A DNA stretch of 49,446 nt, taken from assembly GCA_028289455.1 (NCBI GenBank), contig JANQPN010000054.1:1-49446 (forward strand), written 5' to 3'. This DNA is from Wenzhouxiangellaceae bacterium (GTDB lineage Bacteria > Pseudomonadota > Gammaproteobacteria > Xanthomonadales > Wenzhouxiangellaceae). Under the pieces are notes generated by a model. That model was not told the DNA's origin, did no database searches, and saw nothing but the letters and a program-made list of their open reading frames with translations. How positions within the stretch are numbered: the first letter of the stretch is position 1; every line of letters begins with the position of its first letter. The position numbers and the translations under genes were made by a program. Shown here one piece after another: positions 34,011 to 43,097 of the stretch.

Positions 34011-35855
34011 ATGAATGCATTACGCATAATGCTTGTGCTGGCTGTCAGCATGAGCCTAATGGCCTGCCAGCAGCAATCTGAGCAGACAGCCGCTACCCAA
34101 ACAGAACCGGCCACTGAAGCGCCGGCTGATGATAATGCGGTCAATGACGTTGTTGAAGAAACAGTCGATCTGGCAGCGCTGTTTGAAGAGTATTTTGAAG
34201 ATAGCCTGGCGATGAATCCGATTCAGGCCACATTCGTCGGCGATCCGCGCTACAACGATCAGCTGCCTAATTTCCTGAGTGAGGAAAACCGCCAGGTGTT
34301 TCATGATTTCAACGTGAAATGGCTGGAGCGTATCCAGGCGGTTGACCGTGACAGCCTGAGTGAGCAGGACAGAATCAGCTATGACCTGTTTGTTTATCAA
34401 CAGCAGCAGTCGTTGGAAGGCGAGCGCTTTCCGGGCTGGCAGGTGCCGGTGAATCAGTTTTTCAGCCTGCATAATTTCTTTGCCCAGCTCGGTTCCGGCG
34501 TGAGTGCCCAGCCATTCCGCACCGTTCAAGACTATGAAAACTGGCTGTCCCGGGTTGAAAAGATGGTTGCCATTAATGACAGTGCCATCGAAAACATGCG
34601 TATCGGGATGCAAAGTGGTGTGGTTCAGCCGCGCATTGTGATGGAGAAGGTTCTGCCGCAGCTGTCTGCGCATGTGGTTGAGGATGTTGAGCAGAGCGTT
34701 TTTTACGGCCCGATCAACAATCTGCCTGAGAGCTTTTCGGAAGAAGATAAAGCCCGCCTGACAACTGCCTATCAGGATGCCATCAACAACCAGATCATTC
34801 CGGTTTACCGCAGCATGCATGATTTCATTCGGGATGAATACCTGCCTGCCTGCAGTGAAACCGTCGGATTATCAGCGCTGCCGGATGGCGAGGCCTGGTA
34901 CAACTTCATGATTCAAACTCAAACCACCACCAGCCTGACGGCTGATGAAATCCATAACTATGGCTTAAGTGAAGTGGCCAGGATTCGCGGGGAAATGGAA
35001 GAGGTCATGCGCGAAGTCGGTTTTGAAGGCGACTTGCAGGAATTCTTTGTCTGGCTGAAAGCCAATGATGATCTGTATTACACCGATAAGGAAGAGCTGC
35101 TGCAGGGATATCGTGATCTGCAGGCCAAAGTCAATGCGCTGCTGCCGAATCTGTTTGATATTGCACCGAAAGCCGATTACGAAGTGCGCGCGGTGGAAGC
35201 ATTCCGTGAGCAGTCACAGGCCGGCGCGTCATACCAGCGGCCTTCGCCGGACGGTTCACGCCCGGGTATCTTCTACGTGAATACCTACAATCTGCGTGCT
35301 CAGCCGAAATACGGCATGGAAACATTGTCGCTGCATGAAGCATCTCCGGGACATCATTTCCAGCTGACCATTCAGCAGGAAATCGAAGGGATGCCTAAGT
35401 TCCGTCGGTTTGGCGGCTACACCGCTTTTGCTGAAGGCTGGGCTTTGTATGCGGAGTCTATCGGTAAGGAAATGGGTATGTTCGAAGATCCGTATCAGTA
35501 CTTTGGGCGGCTCAGTGATGAAATGCTGCGTGCCATGCGGCTGGTGGTCGATACCGGTCTGCATGCCAAAGGCTGGACACGCGAGCGGGCCATTCAATAC
35601 ATGCAGGATAACTCTGATATGGCCGAATCCGATGTGGTTGCCGAAGTGGAGCGCTATATCGTGATTCCCGGCCAGGCACTGGCCTATAAGATGGGTCAGC
35701 GCACCATCAGCGAACTGCGTGCCCAGGCCACCGCAGAGCTGGGTGATGACTTTGATATCAAGGCCTTCCACCGGTTGGTGCTGACCGGCGGTGCAATGCC
35801 GATGGATGTATTGCGTCAGCGGGTTGCCTCCTGGATCGCCAGCGAAAAAGCCTGA
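34011..35855 (+). CDS. DUF885-family lipoprotein, putative metallopeptidase
   Basis: The 614-residue protein has a lipoprotein signal ending SLMACQQQ (Cys19). A low-complexity Thr/Glu/Ala linker (about 20-50) is followed by a long helical DUF885 domain. TLSLHEASPGHHFQL contains the HExxxGHH-like zinc motif, and FAEGWALYAESIGKEMG supplies the likely third ligand. NTYNLRAQPKYGMETL and RYIVIPGQALAYKMGQ are also family segments. The family resembles gluzincin peptidases and is mostly untested. As a lipoprotein it probably sits in the periplasm on the outer membrane. It is monocistronic and followed by a hairpin. Confidence 0.9.
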   Translation: MNALRIMLVLAVSMSLMACQQQSEQTAATQTEPATEAPADDNAVNDVVEETVDLAALFEEYFEDSLAMNPIQATFVGDPRYNDQLPNFLSEENRQVFHDFNVKWLERIQAVDRDSLSEQDRISYDLFVYQQQQSLEGERFPGWQVPVNQFFSLHNFFAQLGSGVSAQPFRTVQDYENWLSRVEKMVAINDSAIENMRIGMQSGVVQPRIVMEKVLPQLSAHVVEDVEQSVFYGPINNLPESFSEEDKARLTTAYQDAINNQIIPVYRSMHDFIRDEYLPACSETVGLSALPDGEAWYNFMIQTQTTTSLTADEIHNYGLSEVARIRGEMEEVMREVGFEGDLQEFFVWLKANDDLYYTDKEELLQGYRDLQAKVNALLPNLFDIAPKADYEVRAVEAFREQSQAGASYQRPSPDGSRPGIFYVNTYNLRAQPKYGMETLSLHEASPGHHFQLTIQQEIEGMPKFRRFGGYTAFAEGWALYAESIGKEMGMFEDPYQYFGRLSDEMLRAMRLVVDTGLHAKGWTRERAIQYMQDNSDMAESDVVAEVERYIVIPGQALAYKMGQRTISELRAQATAELGDDFDIKAFHRLVLTGGAMPMDVLRQRVASWIASEKA

Positions 35856-35868
35856 TCATTGACAGGTT

Positions 35869-35891
35869 CCGCTCCCTGACTCAGGGAGCGG
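35869..35891. terminator. Hairpin after the DUF885 gene
   Basis: CCGCTCCCTG (35869-35878) and CAGGGAGCGG (35882-35891) form a perfect 10-base stem with loop ACT, 13 bases past the stop. There is no T tract afterwards, so it may protect the 3' end and not terminate. Confidence 0.5.
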
Positions 35892-36026
35892 TACACCCGT
35901 CCTGGCATACCTGCCAGCCTGCAACAAGTCTGCAGGTGTGCAAATTTTCTTAACGTTTCAGTATTGTTCTGTTGTCTACAGGCAGCGCATAATGAAGGCT
36001 GACATCAACAACACGGACTAGGGGTT

Positions 36027-37376
36027 ATGGCCAGGAAACCGTCAGATAAGCCGGCCGAGCGTAAAATCACCAAACAGGCAGTGGTCATTATCCACGGCAT
36101 CGGCGAGCAGAAACCCATGAATACGACCTGGGGCTTTGTCAAAAGTATGTGGGTCAAAAATACCGGCATCCACCCGCCCAATACTGAACCGACTGTGTGG
36201 AGCAAGCCTCTGAAGGGTGATCTGGCAACCGAACTGAGAAGAATTACCACAGGCTATAACACCGGCGGATTGCGGACGGATTTCTTTGAGTTCTACTACC
36301 AGCACCTGATCAAGGACACCAAGCTGTCACATGTATTCAGCTGGGCAAAAACGCTGCTGCTGCGTCAGCCGGACAGTGTGCCCCAACAGCTGCAGGGCGC
36401 ATATTGGCTGTTATGGGCATTGTTGCTATTGGCTGCCGGCCTGGTCGGCAGTGGCTATATCGGCAGTCACGGTTCGCTACTCAATACCAGCTCGTTTTTT
36501 GGCGTGGTACTGTTGCTGGTAGCTAATTTTATTCTGACCAAAATCATTGGTGATGCCGCCCGTTATTTATTGCCCTCGCCGGAAAATCTGGAGATACGCG
36601 ACCAGATTAAAAATGCCGGTGCGAAACTGCTGCTGAATCTGTCGGAGCTGGGCAATGATACGCCGGAGGGGCAGGAGTATTTTCGCATCATCGTAATGGG
36701 TCACAGCCTGGGCAGTGTGGTTGCATACGATATTGTGCAGCAGGCCTGGTTGAGCCGGTATGAGCAGTGTGGGGATGGCGGTAACCGCAGCAAACTGGGT
36801 AAGGCCAGGGTGAAACTGGAGCAGCTGATACGCAGCGACCAGGTTGACTGGTCGCAGGCCCAGCCGCTGCAGCGTGGCTATTTTGACGCGCTGTCGGAAA
36901 AGCCGGAAAGCAACTGGTTGATCGAGCATCTGATTACCTGCGGCTCACCGCTGGCGCACGCCGATATGCTGCTGGCTCATGATAATGAGGAATTCATGGA
37001 AAAAGTGGCGCTGCGTGAGCTGGCCACCTGCCTGCCGCTACCGGAAGGCGTCGGTGACAAACGGCGTTTCACCTATTCCACTTCAGAGACGCAGGGCACT
37101 ATCCCGCACCATGCCGCTGCATTTGCGGCCACCCGCTGGACTAATATTTATTTTCCCAGCAAGGCGATTGTCATCGGTGATATTGTCGGCGGCCCGGTCG
37201 GTCACCTGTTCGGCGATGCGGTTCGTGATCTTCCGGTTAATACCGGTGAGCAGGGTGGTTTGCTGCTGCATACCCGTTACTGGAAGGCCGATGATAACCA
37301 GGCATCGCATTTAACTGATTTTCGGAATGTGCTCGATTTATCCGATACTTTCCGGGATGAATTCGGCGGTGGATAG
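36027..37376 (+). CDS. Membrane-embedded alpha/beta hydrolase-like protein
   Basis: The 449-residue protein starts with a basic stretch, then KQAVVIIHGIGEQKPMNTTW, an oxyanion-type HG motif. Two hydrophobic helices follow (about 132-155 YWLLWALLLLAAGLVGSGYI and 162-182 FFGVVLLLVANFILTKIIG). The nucleophile elbow is IIVMGHSLGSVVAYDIV at about residue 233. Further on are LITCGSPLAHAD (probable Asp region) and IPHHAAAFAATRW with candidate His residues. This is the fold of lipases and esterases with a membrane insertion; the substrate is unknown. AGGGG precedes the ATG. It is a lone gene between the DUF885 and LysR genes. Confidence 0.75.
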   Translation: MARKPSDKPAERKITKQAVVIIHGIGEQKPMNTTWGFVKSMWVKNTGIHPPNTEPTVWSKPLKGDLATELRRITTGYNTGGLRTDFFEFYYQHLIKDTKLSHVFSWAKTLLLRQPDSVPQQLQGAYWLLWALLLLAAGLVGSGYIGSHGSLLNTSSFFGVVLLLVANFILTKIIGDAARYLLPSPENLEIRDQIKNAGAKLLLNLSELGNDTPEGQEYFRIIVMGHSLGSVVAYDIVQQAWLSRYEQCGDGGNRSKLGKARVKLEQLIRSDQVDWSQAQPLQRGYFDALSEKPESNWLIEHLITCGSPLAHADMLLAHDNEEFMEKVALRELATCLPLPEGVGDKRRFTYSTSETQGTIPHHAAAFAATRWTNIYFPSKAIVIGDIVGGPVGHLFGDAVRDLPVNTGEQGGLLLHTRYWKADDNQASHLTDFRNVLDLSDTFRDEFGGG

Positions 37377-37459
37377 TTTTTTTCAACAGGCTGGGGCCGG
37401 ACTGTTTTTGCACAGATATTTATTGAATAAGTAAAATCTGGTGCAATATTTAGCCGGGT

Positions 37460-38368
37460 ATGAACTGGAATGATCTTAAATACTTGGTAGAACTCGCCCG
37501 CTCAGGTTCAGTACGCGCTACTGCGGCTAAATTGCAGGTGAGTCATTCCACAGTTTCCCGTCGTATCGATGCCCTCGAAAAAGATCTGGGCGTCAAGCTG
37601 TTCAACCGTTTTCCGGAAGGGTTTGTGTTAACGGCTGAAGGAGAACACGCAGCAGCACGCGCGCAGGACGTGGAAAACCGCGTACATGGTTTTGAGCTGG
37701 AACTGTTGGGCAAAGATGCGCGATTGTCCGGGCAGGTCAAAGTGACCATGCCGGAGCCACTGGCCAGTTATTTCCTGTTGCAGCATTTGCCGGCGTTCAA
37801 CCGCTTATACCCGGATATTGATATCAGAATTATTCCTTCCTACGACTGGCTGGATTTATCCAGGCGGGAAGCGGATGTGGCGATACGCTCGGTGGATAAG
37901 GCCCCGGAACACCTGATCGGCCGCCGGCTGTTGACCATGCACGATTGTGCTTACGCCACCCGGCGCTATCTGGATACCTATGATCTGGATGACCCGGATT
38001 CAGGCGCCAGCTGGCTGGGTTGGAATGATGAGGTGACTTATCCGCTGTGGACCAAACCCACCGGTTATGGCCACCTGCCGGCGCGTGGTTCAATGCCTGA
38101 TCCCAACCTGCAGATTGCGGCAGCCAAAGCCAATATGGGCATAGCCTGGTTGCCGTGTTTTATGGGCGATCAGGATGCTGAGCTGTTCCGTATTCCGCGG
38201 TGCCCGTCATTTGCCCGCTGGAAAACCTGGATACTGACGCATCCGGAATTAAGAACTACCGAACGGGTGCGGCAGTTTGTCCGGTTTACCTCGGAACTGA
38301 TGTTGCAGCACATTGATCTGTTTGAAGGGCGACAGCCCGGGCCAGTTTATAGTCCAGCAGCCGGTTGA
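37460..38368 (+). CDS. LysR-family transcriptional regulator
   Basis: The 302-residue protein has an N-terminal winged helix (MNWNDLKYLVELARSGSVRA in part, then TAAKLQVSHSTVSRRIDALEK) and a substrate-binding effector domain from about residue 90 (GQVKVTMPEPLASYFLL). The family usually regulates a divergent neighbour, but the upstream gene here runs in the same direction, so the target is not obvious. The gene ends just before a long hairpin shared with the converging surface-protein gene. Confidence 0.93.
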   Translation: MNWNDLKYLVELARSGSVRATAAKLQVSHSTVSRRIDALEKDLGVKLFNRFPEGFVLTAEGEHAAARAQDVENRVHGFELELLGKDARLSGQVKVTMPEPLASYFLLQHLPAFNRLYPDIDIRIIPSYDWLDLSRREADVAIRSVDKAPEHLIGRRLLTMHDCAYATRRYLDTYDLDDPDSGASWLGWNDEVTYPLWTKPTGYGHLPARGSMPDPNLQIAAAKANMGIAWLPCFMGDQDAELFRIPRCPSFARWKTWILTHPELRTTERVRQFVRFTSELMLQHIDLFEGRQPGPVYSPAAG

Positions 38369-38370
38369 GC

Positions 38371-38400
38371 TATCTGTGGTGTTCGGAAACACCACAGATA
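38371..38400. terminator. Long hairpin between LysR and giant surface-protein genes
   Basis: TATCTGTGGTGTT (38371-38383) and AACACCACAGATA (38388-38400) form a perfect 13-base stem around CGGA. It lies between two converging stops. T tracts are weak on both sides, yet the size and position fit a bidirectional terminator. Confidence 0.65.
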
Positions 38401-38420
38401 AAAATCTCAGGCATTGATGC

Positions 38421-41400
38421 TTACCGGAATGCGCTGCGCCGCCAGCCAATCAATACCAATAACCCGGCCATCAGCAATAGGGCCCAGTTGCTGAGTGTTG
38501 GCACCACCAGTGGTTCGGCAGTGACCACATCGCTGATATCTGTGTTATCAGCCGGATTCGGATCATCCAGATCAGCCGTGGCGCTGGCAACCAGGGTAAT
38601 GGCGCCGGATAAAACAATTTTCACATCGAATGTACATTGAACCATTTCGCCAGCAGGTAGCGCGCCGATAGACCAGCTTAGCGTACCGTCTGCGTTCTCG
38701 GTGATACATCCTCCGGTATCCGTCAAAATCAGGTTATTGGGGAAATCAATGGTCACCAGAGTATCGAGCGCTCTGCCCGGACCGCCGTTCAGCAGATCCA
38801 GGACATAACTGTAGCCGGAACCCGGCATTACCGGTGGCACGGCGGTATTGCTGATGGTCAGCATCAGATCGGCCGAGCTGGGTGTAATACTGATATTGAA
38901 GCTTTGTACTGCGCTGGTATCCACACCACCGTTGGCTGTGCCGCCGTTATCCATCAGCACTATACCGATATCAGCGCTGCCGTCGGCATCGGGTGTCGAA
39001 GTATAAGTCAGTACACCGGTACTGCTGATGCTGGGGCCGGCGGCAAATAATCCGGGATTACTGTTGCTGACCACATTGAAATTGAGTGTCTGTCCCGACT
39101 CATCGGCAGGGCCGGCGCTGAGTCCGGTGGCCCAGGGGTCAATGGTTTGCGGGCCGTCGTCATTGAAGCTGGCTTCATCCGGGCCGGCACTGAATTCAGG
39201 CACGTCGTTGACCGCAGTCACGTCAATAGTAAATGCCTGCACAGCGCTGGTATCCACGCCGCCGTCGGCGGTGCCTCCGTCATCCATCAAAATAACAGTG
39301 ATGTTTGCGCTGCCATTGGCGTCAGTTGCCGGGGTAAACGTCAGTTGCCCGTTGGCGGCATTAATGGCTGGCTGCGCACTGAATAAGCCCGAATTGTCAT
39401 TTCCGGTCACCACAAAGCTGAGCATCTGACCGCTTTCGTTTGCAGGTCCGGCGGAAATGCCGGTGGCAAAACCGTTGATGGCCTGAGGACCGGCATCCTC
39501 CAACACCACTGGATTGGCTCCCAGCGCGAAAGTAGGCACATCGTTGACCGGGCTCACCGTGATCACGAAACTGTCCACCGTCATGTTAACGCCGCCGTTG
39601 GCGGTGCCGCCGTCATCCATGACAGTCACCGTTACAGTGGCACTGCCGTTGGCATCAGCTGCTGCGGTGTAGGACAGTTCACCGGCTGCATCAATGGCAG
39701 GCTGCATACTGAACAGTCCGGGATTATCGGTGCTGACCATGATACTGAGAGCCTGCATGGCATCGGCATCACCATCATCCAGCATACTGAGTACGCCGGG
39801 AACAACCTGAGGGCCTGCATCTTCAAGCACACCCGGTGGTGCGGTGACTACAAATGTGGGTGGATCATTGACCGGGATGACATCGATAATTGCCATCAAT
39901 GGCACGCTGCTCTGAGGACCCCCGGCACCGGTATTGCCCATATCATCAGCAGTAATGGTTAAAGTCGAATCAACAGCCTGATTCAAACCGGTCTGGAAGA
40001 TGACCTGGTTGGATCCCAGCAAAGCATTCAGCGCGGTCTGCGTACCGGTCAGCGTAAGGTTACTGGTGCCGCTTCCGCTGATGGTCACGCCACCCCTGAC
40101 GGTTGCACTCAATATCCCCTGATCAACATTCAGCATCATACTGAGGTCGCCATTCATGACATCAATATCCGTAATGCTCAAGCCGCTGAGCGCGGTACTG
40201 CTGTCTTCCAGAACGCTGAACGGGTACAGCGCGCTGACGGCAGGTGCATCATTGATCGGGTTGACGGTAATGGTAAAGGTCTGTGTTGCTGTGCTGTTAA
40301 CGTTATTGCCGCCGCTGGGGCCGCTGTCGCGCAACAGAATATCGAAGGTGGCCACACCGAACGAATCCGGTGCAGCGGTGAAGCTCAATTCGCCCGTAGC
40401 AGGATCAATTATCGGACCGGCACTGAACACCAGGGTTGGATCGATACTGACTGGGGTAAATTCAAAGGTCAGCACCTGGTCAACACTTTCCGGCCGGCCT
40501 TCGGTCAGGGTTCCTGCTGAATCAAAGGTGCGCAGGTTACCGATGATATCGCGCTGCAGGTCAGTTCCTGCCGATACATTGCTGACCACAACCTGGTTCT
40601 GCGGCCCGGCATCTTCATCAACGGTAACAGTGTTTATATCCAAAGTGAAGGAGGGTGCGTCATTGACGGAGGTAATGGTGACTTCCACCTGGCCAACGGC
40701 AAAACGCTGGCCATCGGTGCTGCTGACCAAGTAAAAGAAACTGTCACGTCCATGGAAGTCGCCGCGCGGAGTATAACGTATCTGGCTGCCGGTAACGGTT
40801 GGGGAGACACCACGTTCGCTGACCAGTGCCGATATCAGAATCAATGGGTCGGCGCTGGTCGGGTCATTGTCATTTAACAGGACATCAATCAGAACCGCCT
40901 GGTCTTCTTCAGTTGTGGCAGTGTCGTTGACAGCCGTCAGTCGCAGTGGCCCATGTAGAATGACCGGCGAACTAAATATTGACTGAGAGCCAAAACCATC
41001 AAAGGTGCGGGTGCCCACCGAGGCCATCTGCAGCACACCGGTGGCAACTTCGCCCGGTCCGTTGGTAGATGCAAAGAAATAGTCACTGTGCTCAGACGTC
41101 ACTGAAGGACCTGCTGCATAAGTGCCGCCAACGCCGACCAGGGTAGATGCCTGATTGGGGTTGCCGGCGGTTTTGACTTCATAACGGGTAAACCGCGCGA
41201 GTGCGCGTGGAAAAGGCGGGGGATTTTTCAGGTCCACTACCTCTGGCACCAGCTGCGAGCCATCCGGCAGTTCCATGTACTGGGCAAACCATTTTAGGGC
41301 TACATCAACCGGTTGATGGACACGGCCAATTTCGGCACTGAAGCTGGTGCCGGCACCATTAGTACTGGTATCGGCAAATGTATCAATCAATGCCATATTG

Positions 41401-42890
41401 CCGGCATCATCCCAGGCGCGGAACTCAATGAATGGTTCAGGCCCGGTTTCGCTGATGTACTCGGGGAACGCAGTGAAGCGCACCAACGCATCCGGGGGCA
41501 GCAGTAATGCGCTGGTTTCACTGACACCTTCAATCATCGCATACTCAATCGGCCCAGCGGGCAGGCGATAGTCCCAGATGCCGTTGCTGGTATCGATGCC
41601 GGTGATGGCAATGCCCATGGCATTGAGTGTGGTATCGCTGTCGACCAGCTGAAAGCCTGCCAGTGCAGACAGTATTTGAGTGACGGTAACGCCAAAATGA
41701 GTGGTATTGTTGTCCGGCATCATTGGATCAGTATCGCTGACATTCACATCATTAATGTTGCGGAAAATGAACGGCAGCCGGGGATGGCCGCTGTTATCAA
41801 TCTGCGGGAAGGTTTGTGCTGCCGGACCTGGTGAGCGGGTAATGGCTACCGCTGGCTGGATTTCGGCCGGCGCCTGAATAAAAGCGGCTGGATTGGTGGG
41901 GAATTCCGGTGTCAATCCTGACGGATTGACCCGGCTGTTCAGGCCGAACTGAATCTCATCAATAACCGTCAGGTTACCGCTGGAGACAAATATTGCACTG
42001 CCTCTGCGGGAATCATCCGGGGTTACCAGCGCGCCACCGTCAATTTGCACTCCCAGGGTTCTGAAATTATTGATGCCGCGTTTGCCGGGCAGGGCGGCAT
42101 TACTTTCAAATACGCACCGTTCCACAGTAACCGTGCCGTCGGAGAATATCGCCCCGCCAAGACCGACGCCCCCACCGCCACCGCCACCCAGTGTGGCAAT
42201 GCCTTCACCGCCTGGCTGAGCTCGTAAACTGCCGGTGCTTCCACCCCCGGTACCGGCGCCCATGCCACCGCCGCCGCCACCGCCGGCGATGCTGAGGATA
42301 TCAGCAGCATTACCGCCGCTGTTACCGCCATTGCCACCGGGCGAACCCAGCCCGCCGGCAGCCGTACCACCGGTGCCACCGGTACTGCCCAGTCCGGTAA
42401 CACCGCTGCTGCCGCCATCACCGCCCTGTGCAGTATTACCGGCGAAGCGTACCCGGTTGAAGCTGACGTCACTGCCTGCCGGGGCAAATACCCCGCCACC
42501 TTCAGCACCGCCGCCACCACCACCGCCGCCGGTTTCCGAATCACCACCGTCTCCACCGCGCGCCATGCCATTGATAATGGCCAGATCCTCAATGATCACA
42601 GGGTTGGCGGTAATTTCCATTACGCGATGATTGTTCTGGCCGTTGATGGATAACTGGTTCATGCCCGGGCCGGTAATGGTCACCGGCTGATCGACCAGCA
42701 GGCGTGAGTTCAGGTTGATGGTGCCGGTAACCGAAAAATCGATGGTTTCACCCGGCATGGCGTTGATCAATGCCTGCCGCAGACTGCCCGGTCCGCTGTC
42801 GGCCAGGGTGCTGACAGTTGCTGCATGCAACGATAAAGAAAAAATCCCCCCGGCAAAGATCACTGACAGGAAAAATCTGCGCATATTCAC
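38421..42890 (-). CDS. Giant secreted repeat protein with IPTL-CTERM sorting tail
   Basis: The 1489-residue protein has a signal peptide (RRFFLSVIFAGGIFSLSLHA). Residues ~25-330 look like a parallel beta-helix (VSTLADSGPGSLRQALINA start) interrupted by a long Gly-rich insert with runs of seven to eight Gly. A region with an NDTATTEEDQAVLIDVLLND cadherin/Ig-like phrase follows. Five tandem beta repeats of ~100-120 residues come next, each opening ND(A/P/V)P and mostly containing EDAGPQ and LMDDGGTA(D/N)GGV. Then a DUF11-like domain (DLLNGGPGRALDTLVTIDFP). The end is VVPTLSNWALLLMAGLLVLIG followed by WRRS, a clear IPTL-CTERM tail, thought to be processed by exosortase H. The start is GTG 42890 (GGAG 5 bases upstream); ATG 42884 is the alternative. 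Probably a surface adhesin or matrix protein. Confidence 0.88.
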   Translation of the reverse strand: MNMRRFFLSVIFAGGIFSLSLHAATVSTLADSGPGSLRQALINAMPGETIDFSVTGTINLNSRLLVDQPVTITGPGMNQLSINGQNNHRVMEITANPVIIEDLAIINGMARGGDGGDSETGGGGGGGGAEGGGVFAPAGSDVSFNRVRFAGNTAQGGDGGSSGVTGLGSTGGTGGTAAGGLGSPGGNGGNSGGNAADILSIAGGGGGGGMGAGTGGGSTGSLRAQPGGEGIATLGGGGGGGVGLGGAIFSDGTVTVERCVFESNAALPGKRGINNFRTLGVQIDGGALVTPDDSRRGSAIFVSSGNLTVIDEIQFGLNSRVNPSGLTPEFPTNPAAFIQAPAEIQPAVAITRSPGPAAQTFPQIDNSGHPRLPFIFRNINDVNVSDTDPMMPDNNTTHFGVTVTQILSALAGFQLVDSDTTLNAMGIAITGIDTSNGIWDYRLPAGPIEYAMIEGVSETSALLLPPDALVRFTAFPEYISETGPEPFIEFRAWDDAGNMALIDTFADTSTNGAGTSFSAEIGRVHQPVDVALKWFAQYMELPDGSQLVPEVVDLKNPPPFPRALARFTRYEVKTAGNPNQASTLVGVGGTYAAGPSVTSEHSDYFFASTNGPGEVATGVLQMASVGTRTFDGFGSQSIFSSPVILHGPLRLTAVNDTATTEEDQAVLIDVLLNDNDPTSADPLILISALVSERGVSPTVTGSQIRYTPRGDFHGRDSFFYLVSSTDGQRFAVGQVEVTITSVNDAPSFTLDINTVTVDEDAGPQNQVVVSNVSAGTDLQRDIIGNLRTFDSAGTLTEGRPESVDQVLTFEFTPVSIDPTLVFSAGPIIDPATGELSFTAAPDSFGVATFDILLRDSGPSGGNNVNSTATQTFTITVNPINDAPAVSALYPFSVLEDSSTALSGLSITDIDVMNGDLSMMLNVDQGILSATVRGGVTISGSGTSNLTLTGTQTALNALLGSNQVIFQTGLNQAVDSTLTITADDMGNTGAGGPQSSVPLMAIIDVIPVNDPPTFVVTAPPGVLEDAGPQVVPGVLSMLDDGDADAMQALSIMVSTDNPGLFSMQPAIDAAGELSYTAAADANGSATVTVTVMDDGGTANGGVNMTVDSFVITVSPVNDVPTFALGANPVVLEDAGPQAINGFATGISAGPANESGQMLSFVVTGNDNSGLFSAQPAINAANGQLTFTPATDANGSANITVILMDDGGTADGGVDTSAVQAFTIDVTAVNDVPEFSAGPDEASFNDDGPQTIDPWATGLSAGPADESGQTLNFNVVSNSNPGLFAAGPSISSTGVLTYTSTPDADGSADIGIVLMDNGGTANGGVDTSAVQSFNISITPSSADLMLTISNTAVPPVMPGSGYSYVLDLLNGGPGRALDTLVTIDFPNNLILTDTGGCITENADGTLSWSIGALPAGEMVQCTFDVKIVLSGAITLVASATADLDDPNPADNTDISDVVTAEPLVVPTLSNWALLLMAGLLVLIGWRRSAFR

Positions 42891-43013
42891 GGCGACTCCT
42901 TAATACTGGTCGTTGTAATACCATGCCGTGAATCAGGCGAGTGCGCTTCCTTTCGCACCGGCTGGTGCTAACCCGCAGCAGGTACGTGCTTAATTATTTT
43001 TTTGACATGGTAT
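42885..43013 (-). promoter_or_regulatory. Structured leader of the giant surface-protein gene
   Basis: Two 8-base inverted-repeat pairs interlock. On the minus strand ATACCATG (43013-43006) can pair with CATGGTAT (42925-42918). ATTCACGG (42933-42926) can pair with CCGTGAAT (42892-42885), which covers the GTG start codon. The second and third elements are adjacent and each pairing encloses an arm of the other. They therefore either exclude each other or form a pseudoknot. Smaller hairpins (GCACC/GGTGC, GTGCG/CGCAC) lie between. I know no riboswitch class that fits. Control of translation initiation is inferred. Confidence 0.4.
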
Positions 43014-43097
43014 AGGAGTGCGCAGGTTCGGGCAATTTTGGTTAAACCGGCATCGAACTCATGCACAGGTATTGAATCTTTGAAGCAGGTTAGATGG

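Noticed and set aside
34056..34820. 254-residue minus-strand frame opposite the DUF885 gene
   Set aside because: Mirror of a conserved coding region; the composition is that of an antisense shadow.
42235..42560. Tandem-repeat or CRISPR-like array in the G+C-rich stretch
   Set aside because: The repeats are irregular triplets encoding Gly, without constant spacer length.
42023..42630. Long Pro-rich and Ala/Val-rich frames across the Gly-rich part of the giant protein
   Set aside because: They arise from the GGC/GGT repeats read in other frames. The minus-strand surface-protein frame is continuous and has a signal peptide and sorting tail.
42885..43013. Cyclic-di-GMP (GEMM) or cobalamin riboswitch before the giant surface protein
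   Set aside because: I compared with the consensus elements I know and found neither the conserved GEMM core nor a B12 box; only the interlocking pairs are supported.
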